In this document: in pieces, positions 34,356-42,799 of the stretch
Layout: every line of letters starts with the position of its first letter
How positions within the stretch are numbered: position 1 is the stretch's first letter
Origin: Citrobacter tructae
GTDB lineage: Bacteria; Pseudomonadota; Gammaproteobacteria; Enterobacterales; Enterobacteriaceae
Direction of reading: 5' to 3'
DNA length: 64,000 bases
Assembly (NCBI RefSeq): GCF_004684345.1
Contig: NZ_CP038469.1
Coordinates: 1,426,001 to 1,490,000 of the forward strand
Position numbers and translations under genes: made by a program
Notes under the pieces: model-generated
What the model was told of the DNA's origin: nothing
The model's input: the letters and a program-made list of their open reading frames with translations, nothing else
Database searches by the model: none

Positions 34356-36433
34356 TATTTACCTCCAATGGTCGCGGTCATGCGGATATGGCGGTTATCC
34401 GAAAGCTCCATGTTCGACAACACCACCAGTTGCGGTATGCTGCGGCGCAAAAAGCGGGCCAGTAATGGTCGCAGCGCATGATTAACCAACAACACCGGCG
34501 GTGCACCCAGCATCTCCTGACGCGATAATGCCTCCTGGGTCTGGGCCAATAGCCTGTCTGCCAGCCCCGGTTCCAGACCACCGCCCCCTTGCAGAGCCTG
34601 CAACAGCAAGCGCTCAAGCGGCGTATCCAGACCAATAACCTGAACTTCATCATTACCCGGGAACCACTGCTGAGTAATCGCCCTTCCCAGCGCCACGCGC
34701 ACCACGGCGGTGAGTTCATGCGGATCGTTTTGCAGCGGCGCATGTTCAGCCAGTGTTTCGAGAATGGTACGCATATCGCGAATCGGCACTTTTTCATCCA
34801 ACAAATTCTGTAGCACCTTATGCAGCGTGGTCAGCGTTACCACGCCCGGCACCAGATCTTCTGTCAGTTTCGGCATTTCCTGCGACACGCGATCCAGCAG
34901 TTGTTGCGCTTCCTGGCGTCCAAACAGTTCGGCGGCAAACTGGCCAATCAGGTGATTCAGATGCGTGGCGACCACGGTACTGGCTTCCACCACAGTGAAA
35001 CCCTGAATTTGTGCCTGTTCTTTCAGCGCGCTTTCAATCCAGATAGCGTCCAGTCCAAAGGCCGGATCGACCGTTTTTTCACCCGGCAGTGACCCGGCTG
35101 CCGTACCTGGGTTGATGGCCAACCAGCGTCCCGGATAGGCATCCCCGCTACCAATTTCCACCCCTTTCATCAGGATGCGATAGCGCGCAGGCTGCAGATC
35201 CATGTTGTCGCGGATGTGCACCACTGGCGGCAGGAAACCCATATCCTGGGCAAATTTCTTACGAATGCTGCGAATTCGCCCCAGCAATTCACCATCCTGT
35301 TGAAAGTCCACCATCGGGATCAGGCGATACCCCACCTCCATCCCCAGCGAGTCCTCCAACTGGACGTCGTTCCAGGTCGCTTCCACCACCGCATTATTTT
35401 CCGGCATTTTGACCGACTGGGGTTCCGCAGGGGCTTTTGTCTCACGACCGCGCAGCCACCAGGCCAGACCCAACAATGCCGCAGTAAACATCAGGAACAC
35501 CATGTTCGGCATGCCAGGCACCAGTCCCAGCAAACCGAGCACCGCCGCACTGAGCACCATCACGCTGGGGTTACTGAACAGTTGGGTCACCATCTGTTCA
35601 CCGACATCCTGATCGGTACTGACGCGGGTCACGATAACACCCGCCGCAGTGGAGATAACCAGCGCTGGAATCTGCGCCACCAGCCCGTCACCGATGGTCA
35701 GCAAGGTGTAGCTTTCAGCCGCACTTCCCATGCTCATGCCGTGTTGCAAGACCCCCACCAGCAGGCCGCCGATCACGTTAATCACCATGATCAGAATACC
35801 GGCGATGGCGTCGCCACGGACGAACTTACTCGCACCGTCCATCGAGCCGTAAAAATCAGCTTCCTGGGTCACTTCAGAACGGCGTTTTTTAGCTTCATCC
35901 TCACCAATCAGTCCGGCGTTGAGATCGGCGTCAATCGCCATCTGTTTACCGGGCATCCCGTCCAGCACAAAGCGCGCGCCGACTTCAGCAATACGACCGG
36001 CACCTTTGGTGATAACCATAAAGTTGATGATGACGAGAATGACGAAGACTACGATACCGATGGCAAAGTTACCGCCGACCAGGAAGTGACCAAATGCTTC
36101 AACTACCTTCCCCGCAGCCGCTGAACCGGTATGCCCTTCCATCAAAATAATACGCGTTGAGGCAACGTTAAGTGCCAGGCGTAATAAGGTGGTGAACAGC
36201 AAAATCGTCGGGAAGGCAGCAAACTCCAGCGTTCGTTGGGTGAACATTGCCACCAACAGCACCATGATCGACAGCGCAATGTTGAAGGTAAACAGTAAGT
36301 CGAGGATGAAGGCCGGCAGTGGCAGCACCATCATCGACAGGATCAGCAGGATGAGGATCGGCCCGGCAAGAATTTGCCATTGCGTGGATTTCAGGTTGCT
36401 GGGCAGACGCAGCATCGCGACCAGATTAGCCAT
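34355..36433 (-). CDS. flhA: Flagellar export gate protein FlhA
   Basis: The 692-residue protein is the largest export-gate subunit of the flagellar type III system. About eight transmembrane segments fill residues 20-310. The FHIPEP signature region is at VITKGAGRIAEVGARFVLDG (near 140-165) with the charged loop DEAKKRRSEV. The C-terminal cytosolic domain (about 350-692) docks chaperone-substrate complexes. It overlaps flhB by eight bases and flhE by one, so flhBAE is one operon, class 2 (FlhDC-activated) in relatives. Confidence 0.97.
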   Translation of the reverse strand: MANLVAMLRLPSNLKSTQWQILAGPILILLILSMMVLPLPAFILDLLFTFNIALSIMVLLVAMFTQRTLEFAAFPTILLFTTLLRLALNVASTRIILMEGHTGSAAAGKVVEAFGHFLVGGNFAIGIVVFVILVIINFMVITKGAGRIAEVGARFVLDGMPGKQMAIDADLNAGLIGEDEAKKRRSEVTQEADFYGSMDGASKFVRGDAIAGILIMVINVIGGLLVGVLQHGMSMGSAAESYTLLTIGDGLVAQIPALVISTAAGVIVTRVSTDQDVGEQMVTQLFSNPSVMVLSAAVLGLLGLVPGMPNMVFLMFTAALLGLAWWLRGRETKAPAEPQSVKMPENNAVVEATWNDVQLEDSLGMEVGYRLIPMVDFQQDGELLGRIRSIRKKFAQDMGFLPPVVHIRDNMDLQPARYRILMKGVEIGSGDAYPGRWLAINPGTAAGSLPGEKTVDPAFGLDAIWIESALKEQAQIQGFTVVEASTVVATHLNHLIGQFAAELFGRQEAQQLLDRVSQEMPKLTEDLVPGVVTLTTLHKVLQNLLDEKVPIRDMRTILETLAEHAPLQNDPHELTAVVRVALGRAITQQWFPGNDEVQVIGLDTPLERLLLQALQGGGGLEPGLADRLLAQTQEALSRQEMLGAPPVLLVNHALRPLLARFLRRSIPQLVVLSNMELSDNRHIRMTATIGGK

Positions 36434-37577
36434 CAGTATTCTTCTCGTTCATAAAATCCAGTGCTTCAGGCACCGGAAGGTTTCCAGGTTGTGGTGGCGG
36501 CTTGCCGCCAGCCAGACGCCAGCGTTTTAATTGCCATACCCATGCCAGCACTTCCGCGACGGCGGCATACAGCTGACCAGGTATTTGCTGACCAATCTCA
36601 GCATGGCGATATAGCGCACGCGCCAGCGGCGGTGCTTCTAAGGTTGGGACACGATGTTCCGCGCCAATTTCGCGAATGCGCAACGCCACCAGCCCCGCCC
36701 CTTTGGCAACGACGCGTGGCGCACTCATTTTGTTTTCGTCATATTGCAGCGCGACCGAATAGTGCGTGGGGTTGGTTACTATAACGTCCGCTTTCGGTAC
36801 ATCCGCCATCATGCGTCGCTGTGCTGCCGCGCGCTGCATCTGGCGAATTTTGCCCTTTACGTGTGGGTCACCTTCGCTTTGTTTATATTCATCGCGAATA
36901 TCCTGGCGTGACATGCGCAGCTTTTTCACATGACTGTAAATCTGGAAAAAAACGTCAAACCCTACCATCGGGATCACCCCGAGCACTACCAGCAGCGCAC
37001 ACATGCCGACTAAATCGAGGGCATTGCCCATGGCCGTAATCGGCGATTCGGCCATCAGACGCATCATCTCAGGCCACTTGTGCCAGAGGTAGAATCCAGC
37101 CACGCTGCCGACCAGCGTCGATTTCAGGATAGCTTTCAGCAGCTCGGCCCCGGTTTGCGCAGAAAACATGCGCTTAATACCCGGCAGCGGATTCAGCTTG
37201 GAGAATTTGGGCTGTAGCGATTTGCCGCTGAAAATCAAACCGCCCAGCATCACCGGGGAGATCAGTGCCACCAGCACCACGCCTGTTATCAGCGGTAACA
37301 GCGCAATCATGGCGTCTTTAATGAGCAGAATGATTTGGCTGAGGATCAGGTTAGGATCATTGACCATGCGGTGGTCAAAACGCAGCCCGGCCGACAGCAT
37401 CCCCGCCAACCTGCGGGCAAGCGACTCCCCACCGATCCAGATAATGCACACGCCCACCAGCAAAATAAGCAGTGAGGTCAGCTCCTTGGAACGGGGGATC
37501 TGCCCTTCTTCCCGCGCTTTCTCAAGTCGGTGGGGTGTGGGGGCTTCTGTTTTGTCGTCGTCGCTTTCTTCTGCCAC
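36426..37577 (-). CDS. flhB: Flagellar export switch protein FlhB
   Basis: This 383-residue inner-membrane protein switches export from rod/hook to filament substrates. It has four transmembrane segments within residues 30-215. The C-terminal cytosolic domain holds the autocleavage motif NPTH at 269-272. The length is one residue more than E. coli FlhB. It is the first gene of flhBAE and lies 159 bases from cheZ, with a REP-like hairpin between. Confidence 0.97.
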   Translation of the reverse strand: MAEESDDDKTEAPTPHRLEKAREEGQIPRSKELTSLLILLVGVCIIWIGGESLARRLAGMLSAGLRFDHRMVNDPNLILSQIILLIKDAMIALLPLITGVVLVALISPVMLGGLIFSGKSLQPKFSKLNPLPGIKRMFSAQTGAELLKAILKSTLVGSVAGFYLWHKWPEMMRLMAESPITAMGNALDLVGMCALLVVLGVIPMVGFDVFFQIYSHVKKLRMSRQDIRDEYKQSEGDPHVKGKIRQMQRAAAQRRMMADVPKADVIVTNPTHYSVALQYDENKMSAPRVVAKGAGLVALRIREIGAEHRVPTLEAPPLARALYRHAEIGQQIPGQLYAAVAEVLAWVWQLKRWRLAGGKPPPQPGNLPVPEALDFMNEKNTDG

Positions 37578-37694
37578 GCATCAGACCCTGGATAGAGACA
37601 CAGGCGAGAATGATGCCAGAAGAGCATTACAGCAATGGGGAGAGTAAGCGGCAAAAAAGACGGGGTTTATGGCTTTAAGCTGAATAGCATATGA

Positions 37695-37727
37695 GCCGGA
37701 TGAGAAGTTTAATCCCCAACATCCGGC
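37695..37727. repeat. REP-like hairpin between cheZ and flhB
   Basis: GCCGGATG (37695-37702) and CATCCGGC (37720-37727) form a perfect 8-bp stem with a 17-base loop, like REP/PU sequences. It follows the cheZ stop by nine bases and may protect or end the tar-cheZ mRNA. Confidence 0.6.
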
Positions 37728-37736
37728 CTTTACATA

Positions 37737-38381
37737 TCAGAAGCCGAGGCTATCCAGCAGGTCGTCAACCTGATCCTGGCTTGCCACGACGCCAGCTTTC
37801 GAGGTGTCAACCTGCGGGCCGTTCAGCAAACTTTCATTTTCGCGTTTTGGACGGGCACCCTGCTCCGGGATGTTCTCCAGCAGCACCATTAATAGCTGAC
37901 GCTCAATTTCCTGAATGACGTCCATCATGCGCTTGATAACCTGGCCGGTGAGGTCCTGGAAATCCTGCGCCATCATGATGTCCAGCAACTGGGCATTGGT
38001 AAAGCTGGTATGTCCGGGGACATCGCCAAGGAACTGACGAGTATCGGTGACCAGTTCACGGGCATCAGACAGTTCAATCGGATTTTCGAACCATTCATCC
38101 CAGCGTTTGCTCAGATTTTTGGCCCCTTTTTCCATCGCATCCTGGTGCGGCTGCGAAGCTTCTACACTGTTCAGCGCACGCTCTGCCGCCTGTGCGGTCA
38201 TCTGCACAACGTAATCCAGACGATCGCGCGCATCCGGGATGGCTTCTGCCGCCTCAGCGATGGCCTGGTCCAGCCCCAGTTCACGCAGGCTGTCGCGCAG
38301 CATTCGGGTCAGACTACCGATGCGCGCGATGATATCCCCTGCTGAATTTTCATCAACAGGTTTAATTTGTGGTTGCATCAT
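37737..38381 (-). CDS. cheZ: Chemotaxis phosphatase CheZ
   Basis: The 214-residue helical-hairpin dimer dephosphorylates CheY-P. The catalytic Gln lies in AQDFQDLTGQVIKRMM (near 147), and the C-terminal VASQDQVDDLLDSLGF binds CheY. The start region has four ATG codons in tandem (38387, 38384, 38381, 38378) after GAGGG. I use 38381 because it gives MMQP and the E. coli/Salmonella length; by spacing, 38384 is equally good. The first ATG overlaps nothing, and the cheY stop lies seven bases upstream of it. Confidence 0.94.
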   Translation of the reverse strand: MMQPQIKPVDENSAGDIIARIGSLTRMLRDSLRELGLDQAIAEAAEAIPDARDRLDYVVQMTAQAAERALNSVEASQPHQDAMEKGAKNLSKRWDEWFENPIELSDARELVTDTRQFLGDVPGHTSFTNAQLLDIMMAQDFQDLTGQVIKRMMDVIQEIERQLLMVLLENIPEQGARPKRENESLLNGPQVDTSKAGVVASQDQVDDLLDSLGF

Positions 38382-38394
38382 CATCATCACACCC

Positions 38395-38784
38395 TCACAT
38401 ACCCAGTTTCTCAAAGATCTTATTGAGTTTCTCTTCCAGCGTCGCCGCCGTGAAAGGTTTCACCACGTAACCACTGGCACCCGCTTGTGCGGCCGCGATG
38501 ATATTCTCTTTCTTCGCTTCAGCCGTCACCATCAGCACCGGTAGGGAGGACATACCACCGTTGGCACGAATGGTTTTCAGCAATTCCAGACCGTCCATAT
38601 TCGGCATGTTCCAGTCAGAAATAACAAAACCAAATCCCCCTGCCTGCAGCTTGTTCAGCGCATCCACACCGTCTTCGGCTTCTTCAACATTGTTGAATCC
38701 CAGCTCTTTTAACAGGTTACGCACGATGCGTCGCATGGTGGAAAAGTCATCCACAACCAGAAACCTCAGCTCTTTATCCGCCAT
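38395..38784 (-). CDS. cheY: Chemotaxis response regulator CheY
   Basis: The 129-residue single receiver domain carries the signal from CheA to the flagellar switch protein FliM. The acidic pocket Asp12-Asp13 (VVDDFS), the phosphorylation site Asp57 (ISDWNMPNMDG), Thr87 (MVTAEAK) and Lys109 (VVKPF) are all present. Start ATG 38784 (MADKELRFLVV) is 16 bases after the cheB stop; an in-frame ATG at 38826 lies inside cheB and is rejected. Confidence 0.97.
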   Translation of the reverse strand: MADKELRFLVVDDFSTMRRIVRNLLKELGFNNVEEAEDGVDALNKLQAGGFGFVISDWNMPNMDGLELLKTIRANGGMSSLPVLMVTAEAKKENIIAAAQAGASGYVVKPFTAATLEEKLNKIFEKLGM

Positions 38785-38800
38785 AAAATACTGCTCCTCA

Positions 38801-39850
38801 TTAAATACGTATTGCCTGTCCGGCACTGATTTTCGCCAGCATCTGCTGGCTTACCTGGCTAAGATCGACCACTTCGCTCACGCCACCCATATTGATGGCC
38901 TCGCGCGGCATGCCGAACACCACACAACTTGCTTCGTTTTGCGCAATGGTCCAGGCGCCCGCCTGGTGCATTGCTAACATTCCGGCTGCGCCATCGTTGC
39001 CCATCCCCGTGAGGATCACGCCCACGGCGTTGCGCCCCGCCTGTTTCGCCACCGAATGGAACAGCACATCCACAGAAGGCCGATGCCGGTTGACCGGTGG
39101 CCCGTCATGAATCTTGATCACATAGTTCGCCCCGCTGCGGGCCAACTCCATATGTTTGTCACCCGGCGCGATATACGCATGACCCGGCAGCACACGTTCG
39201 CCGTCTTCCGCCTCTTTAACGCTGATCTGACACAGTTTATTCAGACGTTCGGCAAATGAGCGGGTAAAACCGGGTGGCATATGCTGGGTGATAATCACTG
39301 CCGGACTGGAAAGCGGCAGCGGCTGCAGCACATGACGTATCGCCTCCGTTCCCCCGGTCGACGCACCAATGGCGATCAGTTTTTCAGAACTGAGCAACGG
39401 CACCGCTTTTAACGTCTTCGGCGCAGCAATCGGTTTATGCGCCGCCAGACGCGCGCGGGATGCCGTGCGTACTTTCTCGGCAATCATCTCGCTGTAGGCC
39501 AGCATGCCTTCACGGATCCCTAACTGCGGTTTAGTGACGAAATCAATCGCCCCCAACTCCAGCGCCCGCAGCGTGACCTCCGAGCCTTTCCCGGTCAGAG
39601 AAGAGACCATCACCACCGGCATTGGGCGCAAACGCATCAGCTTCTCAAGAAAATCGAGACCGTCCATGCGCGGCATTTCCACATCCAGCGTCAGGACATC
39701 GGGATTGAATTTTTTGATTAAATCCCGGGCTACCAGCGGGTCGGGGGCTGTTGCGACCATTTCCATGTCGCTGTGGCTGTTAATAATTTCAGTCATGATT
39801 TGACGCATCAATGCGGAGTCATCGACCGACAAAACCCTGATTTTACTCAT
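38801..39850 (-). CDS. cheB: Chemotaxis protein-glutamate methylesterase CheB
   Basis: The 349-residue protein demethylates and deamidates receptors when phosphorylated by CheA. The N-terminal receiver domain has VLSVDDSALMR and the phospho-Asp in LTLDVEMPRMDG. The C-terminal esterase domain carries the Ser-His-Asp triad in IGASTGGTEA, TQHMPPGFT and GMGNDGAAGM. It overlaps cheR by four bases (ATGA). Confidence 0.97.
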   Translation of the reverse strand: MSKIRVLSVDDSALMRQIMTEIINSHSDMEMVATAPDPLVARDLIKKFNPDVLTLDVEMPRMDGLDFLEKLMRLRPMPVVMVSSLTGKGSEVTLRALELGAIDFVTKPQLGIREGMLAYSEMIAEKVRTASRARLAAHKPIAAPKTLKAVPLLSSEKLIAIGASTGGTEAIRHVLQPLPLSSPAVIITQHMPPGFTRSFAERLNKLCQISVKEAEDGERVLPGHAYIAPGDKHMELARSGANYVIKIHDGPPVNRHRPSVDVLFHSVAKQAGRNAVGVILTGMGNDGAAGMLAMHQAGAWTIAQNEASCVVFGMPREAINMGGVSEVVDLSQVSQQMLAKISAGQAIRI

Positions 39851-40719
39851 GATTTATCCTTACCCGGCGCATGCGCATACACCGTCTGTCCGCGCAGGCT
39901 AAACTCGCGCACGAGATTGCTAAAGTTTTCTGAGTGACCGGCAAACAGCAGCCCATCAGGCTTCAGGAGTGGAACAAAACGGTGCAAAATGTCCTGTTGT
40001 GTCGTTTTATCAAAATAGATCATGACGTTACGACAAAATATGGCGTCGAACGGACCGGGCACGTTGTACTTTTTATCCAGTAAATTCACGCTCGAGAATT
40101 CAACATGGCTCGCCAGTTCCTGACGCACGCGCACCAGCCCTTCATGCGGTCCGGTACCGCGCATGAAATAACGCTGTAACTGCTGTGGCGACAGCGTTTT
40201 CAGTTCATCGAGGCGGTAAATGCCGTTTCTGGCCTTTTCCAGCACTTCGGTATCAATATCGCTGGCAAAAACGCGCCAGCGCCCCGGTGCCATACCCAAC
40301 GTATCGGCCAGCGTGATCGCAATACTGTAGGGCTCCTCACCTGTAGAGGCCGCCGCGCTCCAGACACGGTATTCGCCGCCACGCCGACGCGCGTGGTCGG
40401 TCAGTACCGGGAAATGATGTCCTTCGCGGAAAAAAGCGGTCAGGTTGGTGGTTAGGGAGTTAATAAAAGCCTGCCACTCAGCGCTGTTCTGGTTGGCTTC
40501 CAGCATGCTGAGGTAGCGACCAAAGTCATCCAGTTCCAGGGTACGTAAGCGACGCACAAGGCGGTTATAAACCATATCCCGTTTGTGGTCGGCCAGCACG
40601 ATACCCGCGCGCTGGTAGATTAATTGACATATCCGACGAAAATGCGCGTCAGACAGCGCGAGGCGCTGTGTCATCTGTAACAATAATGACGTTTGCCCGG
40701 AGGGCAGAGATGATGTCAT
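39847..40719 (-). CDS. cheR: Chemotaxis receptor methyltransferase CheR
   Basis: This 290-residue SAM-dependent enzyme methylates receptor glutamates. An N-terminal helical domain is followed by the Rossmann domain with VWSAAASTGEEPYSIA (near 120) and AIFCRNVMIYF. A beta-subdomain docks on the NWETF pentapeptide of Tar, which is intact here. It is four residues longer at the C-terminus than E. coli CheR. No tap gene precedes it, unlike in E. coli. Confidence 0.96.
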   Translation of the reverse strand: MTSSLPSGQTSLLLQMTQRLALSDAHFRRICQLIYQRAGIVLADHKRDMVYNRLVRRLRTLELDDFGRYLSMLEANQNSAEWQAFINSLTTNLTAFFREGHHFPVLTDHARRRGGEYRVWSAAASTGEEPYSIAITLADTLGMAPGRWRVFASDIDTEVLEKARNGIYRLDELKTLSPQQLQRYFMRGTGPHEGLVRVRQELASHVEFSSVNLLDKKYNVPGPFDAIFCRNVMIYFDKTTQQDILHRFVPLLKPDGLLFAGHSENFSNLVREFSLRGQTVYAHAPGKDKS

Positions 40720-40819
40720 AGCGCCTTCTCAATCACATTCAGGATACAACGGGCACAGCCGGCAGCTGCGCTAATTTGTGTTGTGTTACGGTTTGCTCTT
40801 CATGCTTAAAAACACGAAT

Positions 40820-40842
40820 CAGGCAGAAAGATTCTCTGCCTG
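40820..40842 (-). other. Stem-loop between tar and cheR
   Basis: CAGGCAGA (40820-40827) pairs with TCTGCCTG (40835-40842) around a seven-base loop. There is no T run directly after it on the minus strand, so it looks like an intercistronic processing or stability element rather than a terminator. It sits where tap is found in E. coli. Confidence 0.5.
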
Positions 40843-40872
40843 TTCGACTTATTATCCGGTATTGGCTACCGG

Positions 40873-42534
40873 TTAAAATGTTTCCCAATTGCTATCTGGT
40901 TCAGTGTTTAGCGGGCGCGAGGGTGAAACGGAAGCTGCTGTTTCAGTTTGTCGTGCATCGCGTGATTTAGCCGACAGTGGACGTGAAGCCAGGCGGAAAG
41001 CCGACACCGACTGGGTAAGACGACTGGCCTGCTCTTCAAGCGCGGCGGCCGCAGCGGCCGACTCCTGCACCAACGAGGCGTTCTGCTGCGTCACGCGGTC
41101 CATCTCGGACACGGCAAGCGCAACCTGGTCGATGCCACGACTTTGTTCATCAGAGGCCGACGCGATTTCGCCCATGATATCGGTGACGCGGGTCACCGCA
41201 TTGACGATGTCATTCATGGTTTCCCCGGCGCTCTCAACCAGTACCGAGCCGGTATCAACCCTTGAAACGGAGTCTTCGATCAGTGCTTTGATCTCTTTCG
41301 CTGCCTGCGCGCTGCGGCTCGCCAGGTTACGGACTTCTCCCGCCACCACGGCGAAACCACGGCCCTGCTCTCCGGCGCGTGCGGCTTCGACCGCTGCGTT
41401 CAGCGCAAGAATATTAGTCTGGAAGGCTATGCCATCGATAACGCTGATGATGTCGGCAATTTTCTTCGAGCTATCGGCGATTTCGTGCATGGTATTAACC
41501 ACACCATCAACCACTTTGCCGCCGTGCTGTGCGGTATCGGAAGCACTTTTCGCCAGTTGAGAAGCCTGACGAGCGTTGTCAGCATTTTGCTTCACCGTCG
41601 CCGTCAGCTGTTCCATGCTGGCCGCCGTTTCTTCCAGTGCAGAAGCCTGCTGTTCGGTGCGTGAAGAAAGGTCGGTGTTACCGCTAGCGATTTCGCTGGT
41701 ACCGGAATAAATCGCATCGGAACCTTCGCGCACCAGGGTGACCGTTTCAATCAGCGAACGCTGCATATGATCAACCGTACTGGCCAGTTCGCCAATTTCA
41801 TTGCGACCGCTGACAGTTAATGATGTGGTTAAGTTACCGCTGGCAATTTCCCGGATATGGGCAATAACGCGAGCAAGAGGATTAAGCAAGGTATGACGGA
41901 TGCCGTACCACACCACCACCAGAATCAACACCAGCACTACGGACAGAATGCCAAGCTGCCATTGGGCAAAATGGTAATCACGTGCACTTTCATCAAACGC
42001 CTGGAGGTAGAGTTTTTCACTGACGCTGGCATATTTCCCGAGAGCCTCACCCAGTGCGTTTTGCATTCCCTGGGTCGGCTGAGCGAAGTACGCATCCATA
42101 TTGCCGTTTTCCAGGAACTGTACCAGCTCCGTTAACGCCGCATGATATTGCTGATATTTTTCATCTACGTTACTACTAGCTTCTGCCATCTCAGGTAACG
42201 GTGTGATGTTCTTGAATTTTGCGTAATGCGTTTCCGCTTGCGCCAGCGTACCTTTCGCATTCTTCAGCAGATCGTTCTTGGCGCTACTCTGCTGATTAGA
42301 AGCATCCATCATCATGCGCGCAGAGGAGCGGCTCAAGTTAATGCGCGTTTGCAGCATAAGATCCCATGTTGAGGTGAGTTCACTTTGCTGCTGGCGTAAA
42401 TCGTTAGAAATGACAAAACTTTGCTGATTCTGCTGCAATGAGGAAAACAACAGACCACCGGAAACAAGCTGTAGCAGTGCGAAAACCCCCAGCACCATCA
42501 TCAGCATTGTGACAACGCGGATACGGTTAAACAT
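40873..42534 (-). CDS. tar: Methyl-accepting chemotaxis protein Tar (aspartate receptor)
   Basis: The 553-residue receptor equals E. coli Tar in length. The order is TM1 (residues 7-30), periplasmic four-helix ligand domain, TM2 (about 190-212), HAMP, then signalling coiled coil. Aspartate-binding residues Arg64, Arg69, Arg73 and Thr154 are conserved. The hairpin tip [27 protein letters not shown] region is intact (seen as [19 protein letters not shown]), and the C-terminus is the CheR/CheB docking NWETF. Start ATG 42534 follows AGGAAGG; an ORF extending 42 residues upstream runs through the promoter. It is the first gene of tar-cheRBYZ. Confidence 0.95.
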   Translation of the reverse strand: [553 protein letters not shown]

Positions 42535-42565
42535 AAGGCACCTTCCTGAAAACGAGTTATCACTG

Positions 42566-42592
42566 TTATCGGCATCCACCCGAATAACTTTA
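42566..42592 (-). promoter_or_regulatory. Sigma-28 (FliA) promoter of tar-cheRBYZ
   Basis: On the minus strand TAAAGTTA (42592-42585) and GCCGATAA (42573-42566) are separated by exactly 11 bases, one mismatch from the sigma-28 consensus TAAAGTTT-N11-GCCGATAA. It is 31 bases upstream of the tar start. Confidence 0.95.
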
Positions 42593-42799
42593 CGTTTGCG
42601 AAAAGGAAATCCTGCAGGAAAGAGAAGCGTAAAAACACGGATGCACAGGCAGCACAACAAAATGGATAAAAAATTAAAAAAAGTTGTATCCCTCCCTGCT
42701 TTAATTCAATTTATATGATGAATGCTTTGCTACCACTTAATAAGTACAAAAAATGAGTAGCTGAAAAATAAATGTTAAATCAACACTGAGGGATTTTTA

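Noticed and set aside
35216..36124. 302-codon open frame on the plus strand opposite flhA
   Set aside because: It lies wholly antisense to flhA, which is a full-length conserved protein; the His/Gln-rich translation has no recognisable domain.
40889..41560. 223-codon plus-strand open frame opposite tar
   Set aside because: Ser/Ala-rich mirror of the receptor coiled coil, typical antisense artefact.
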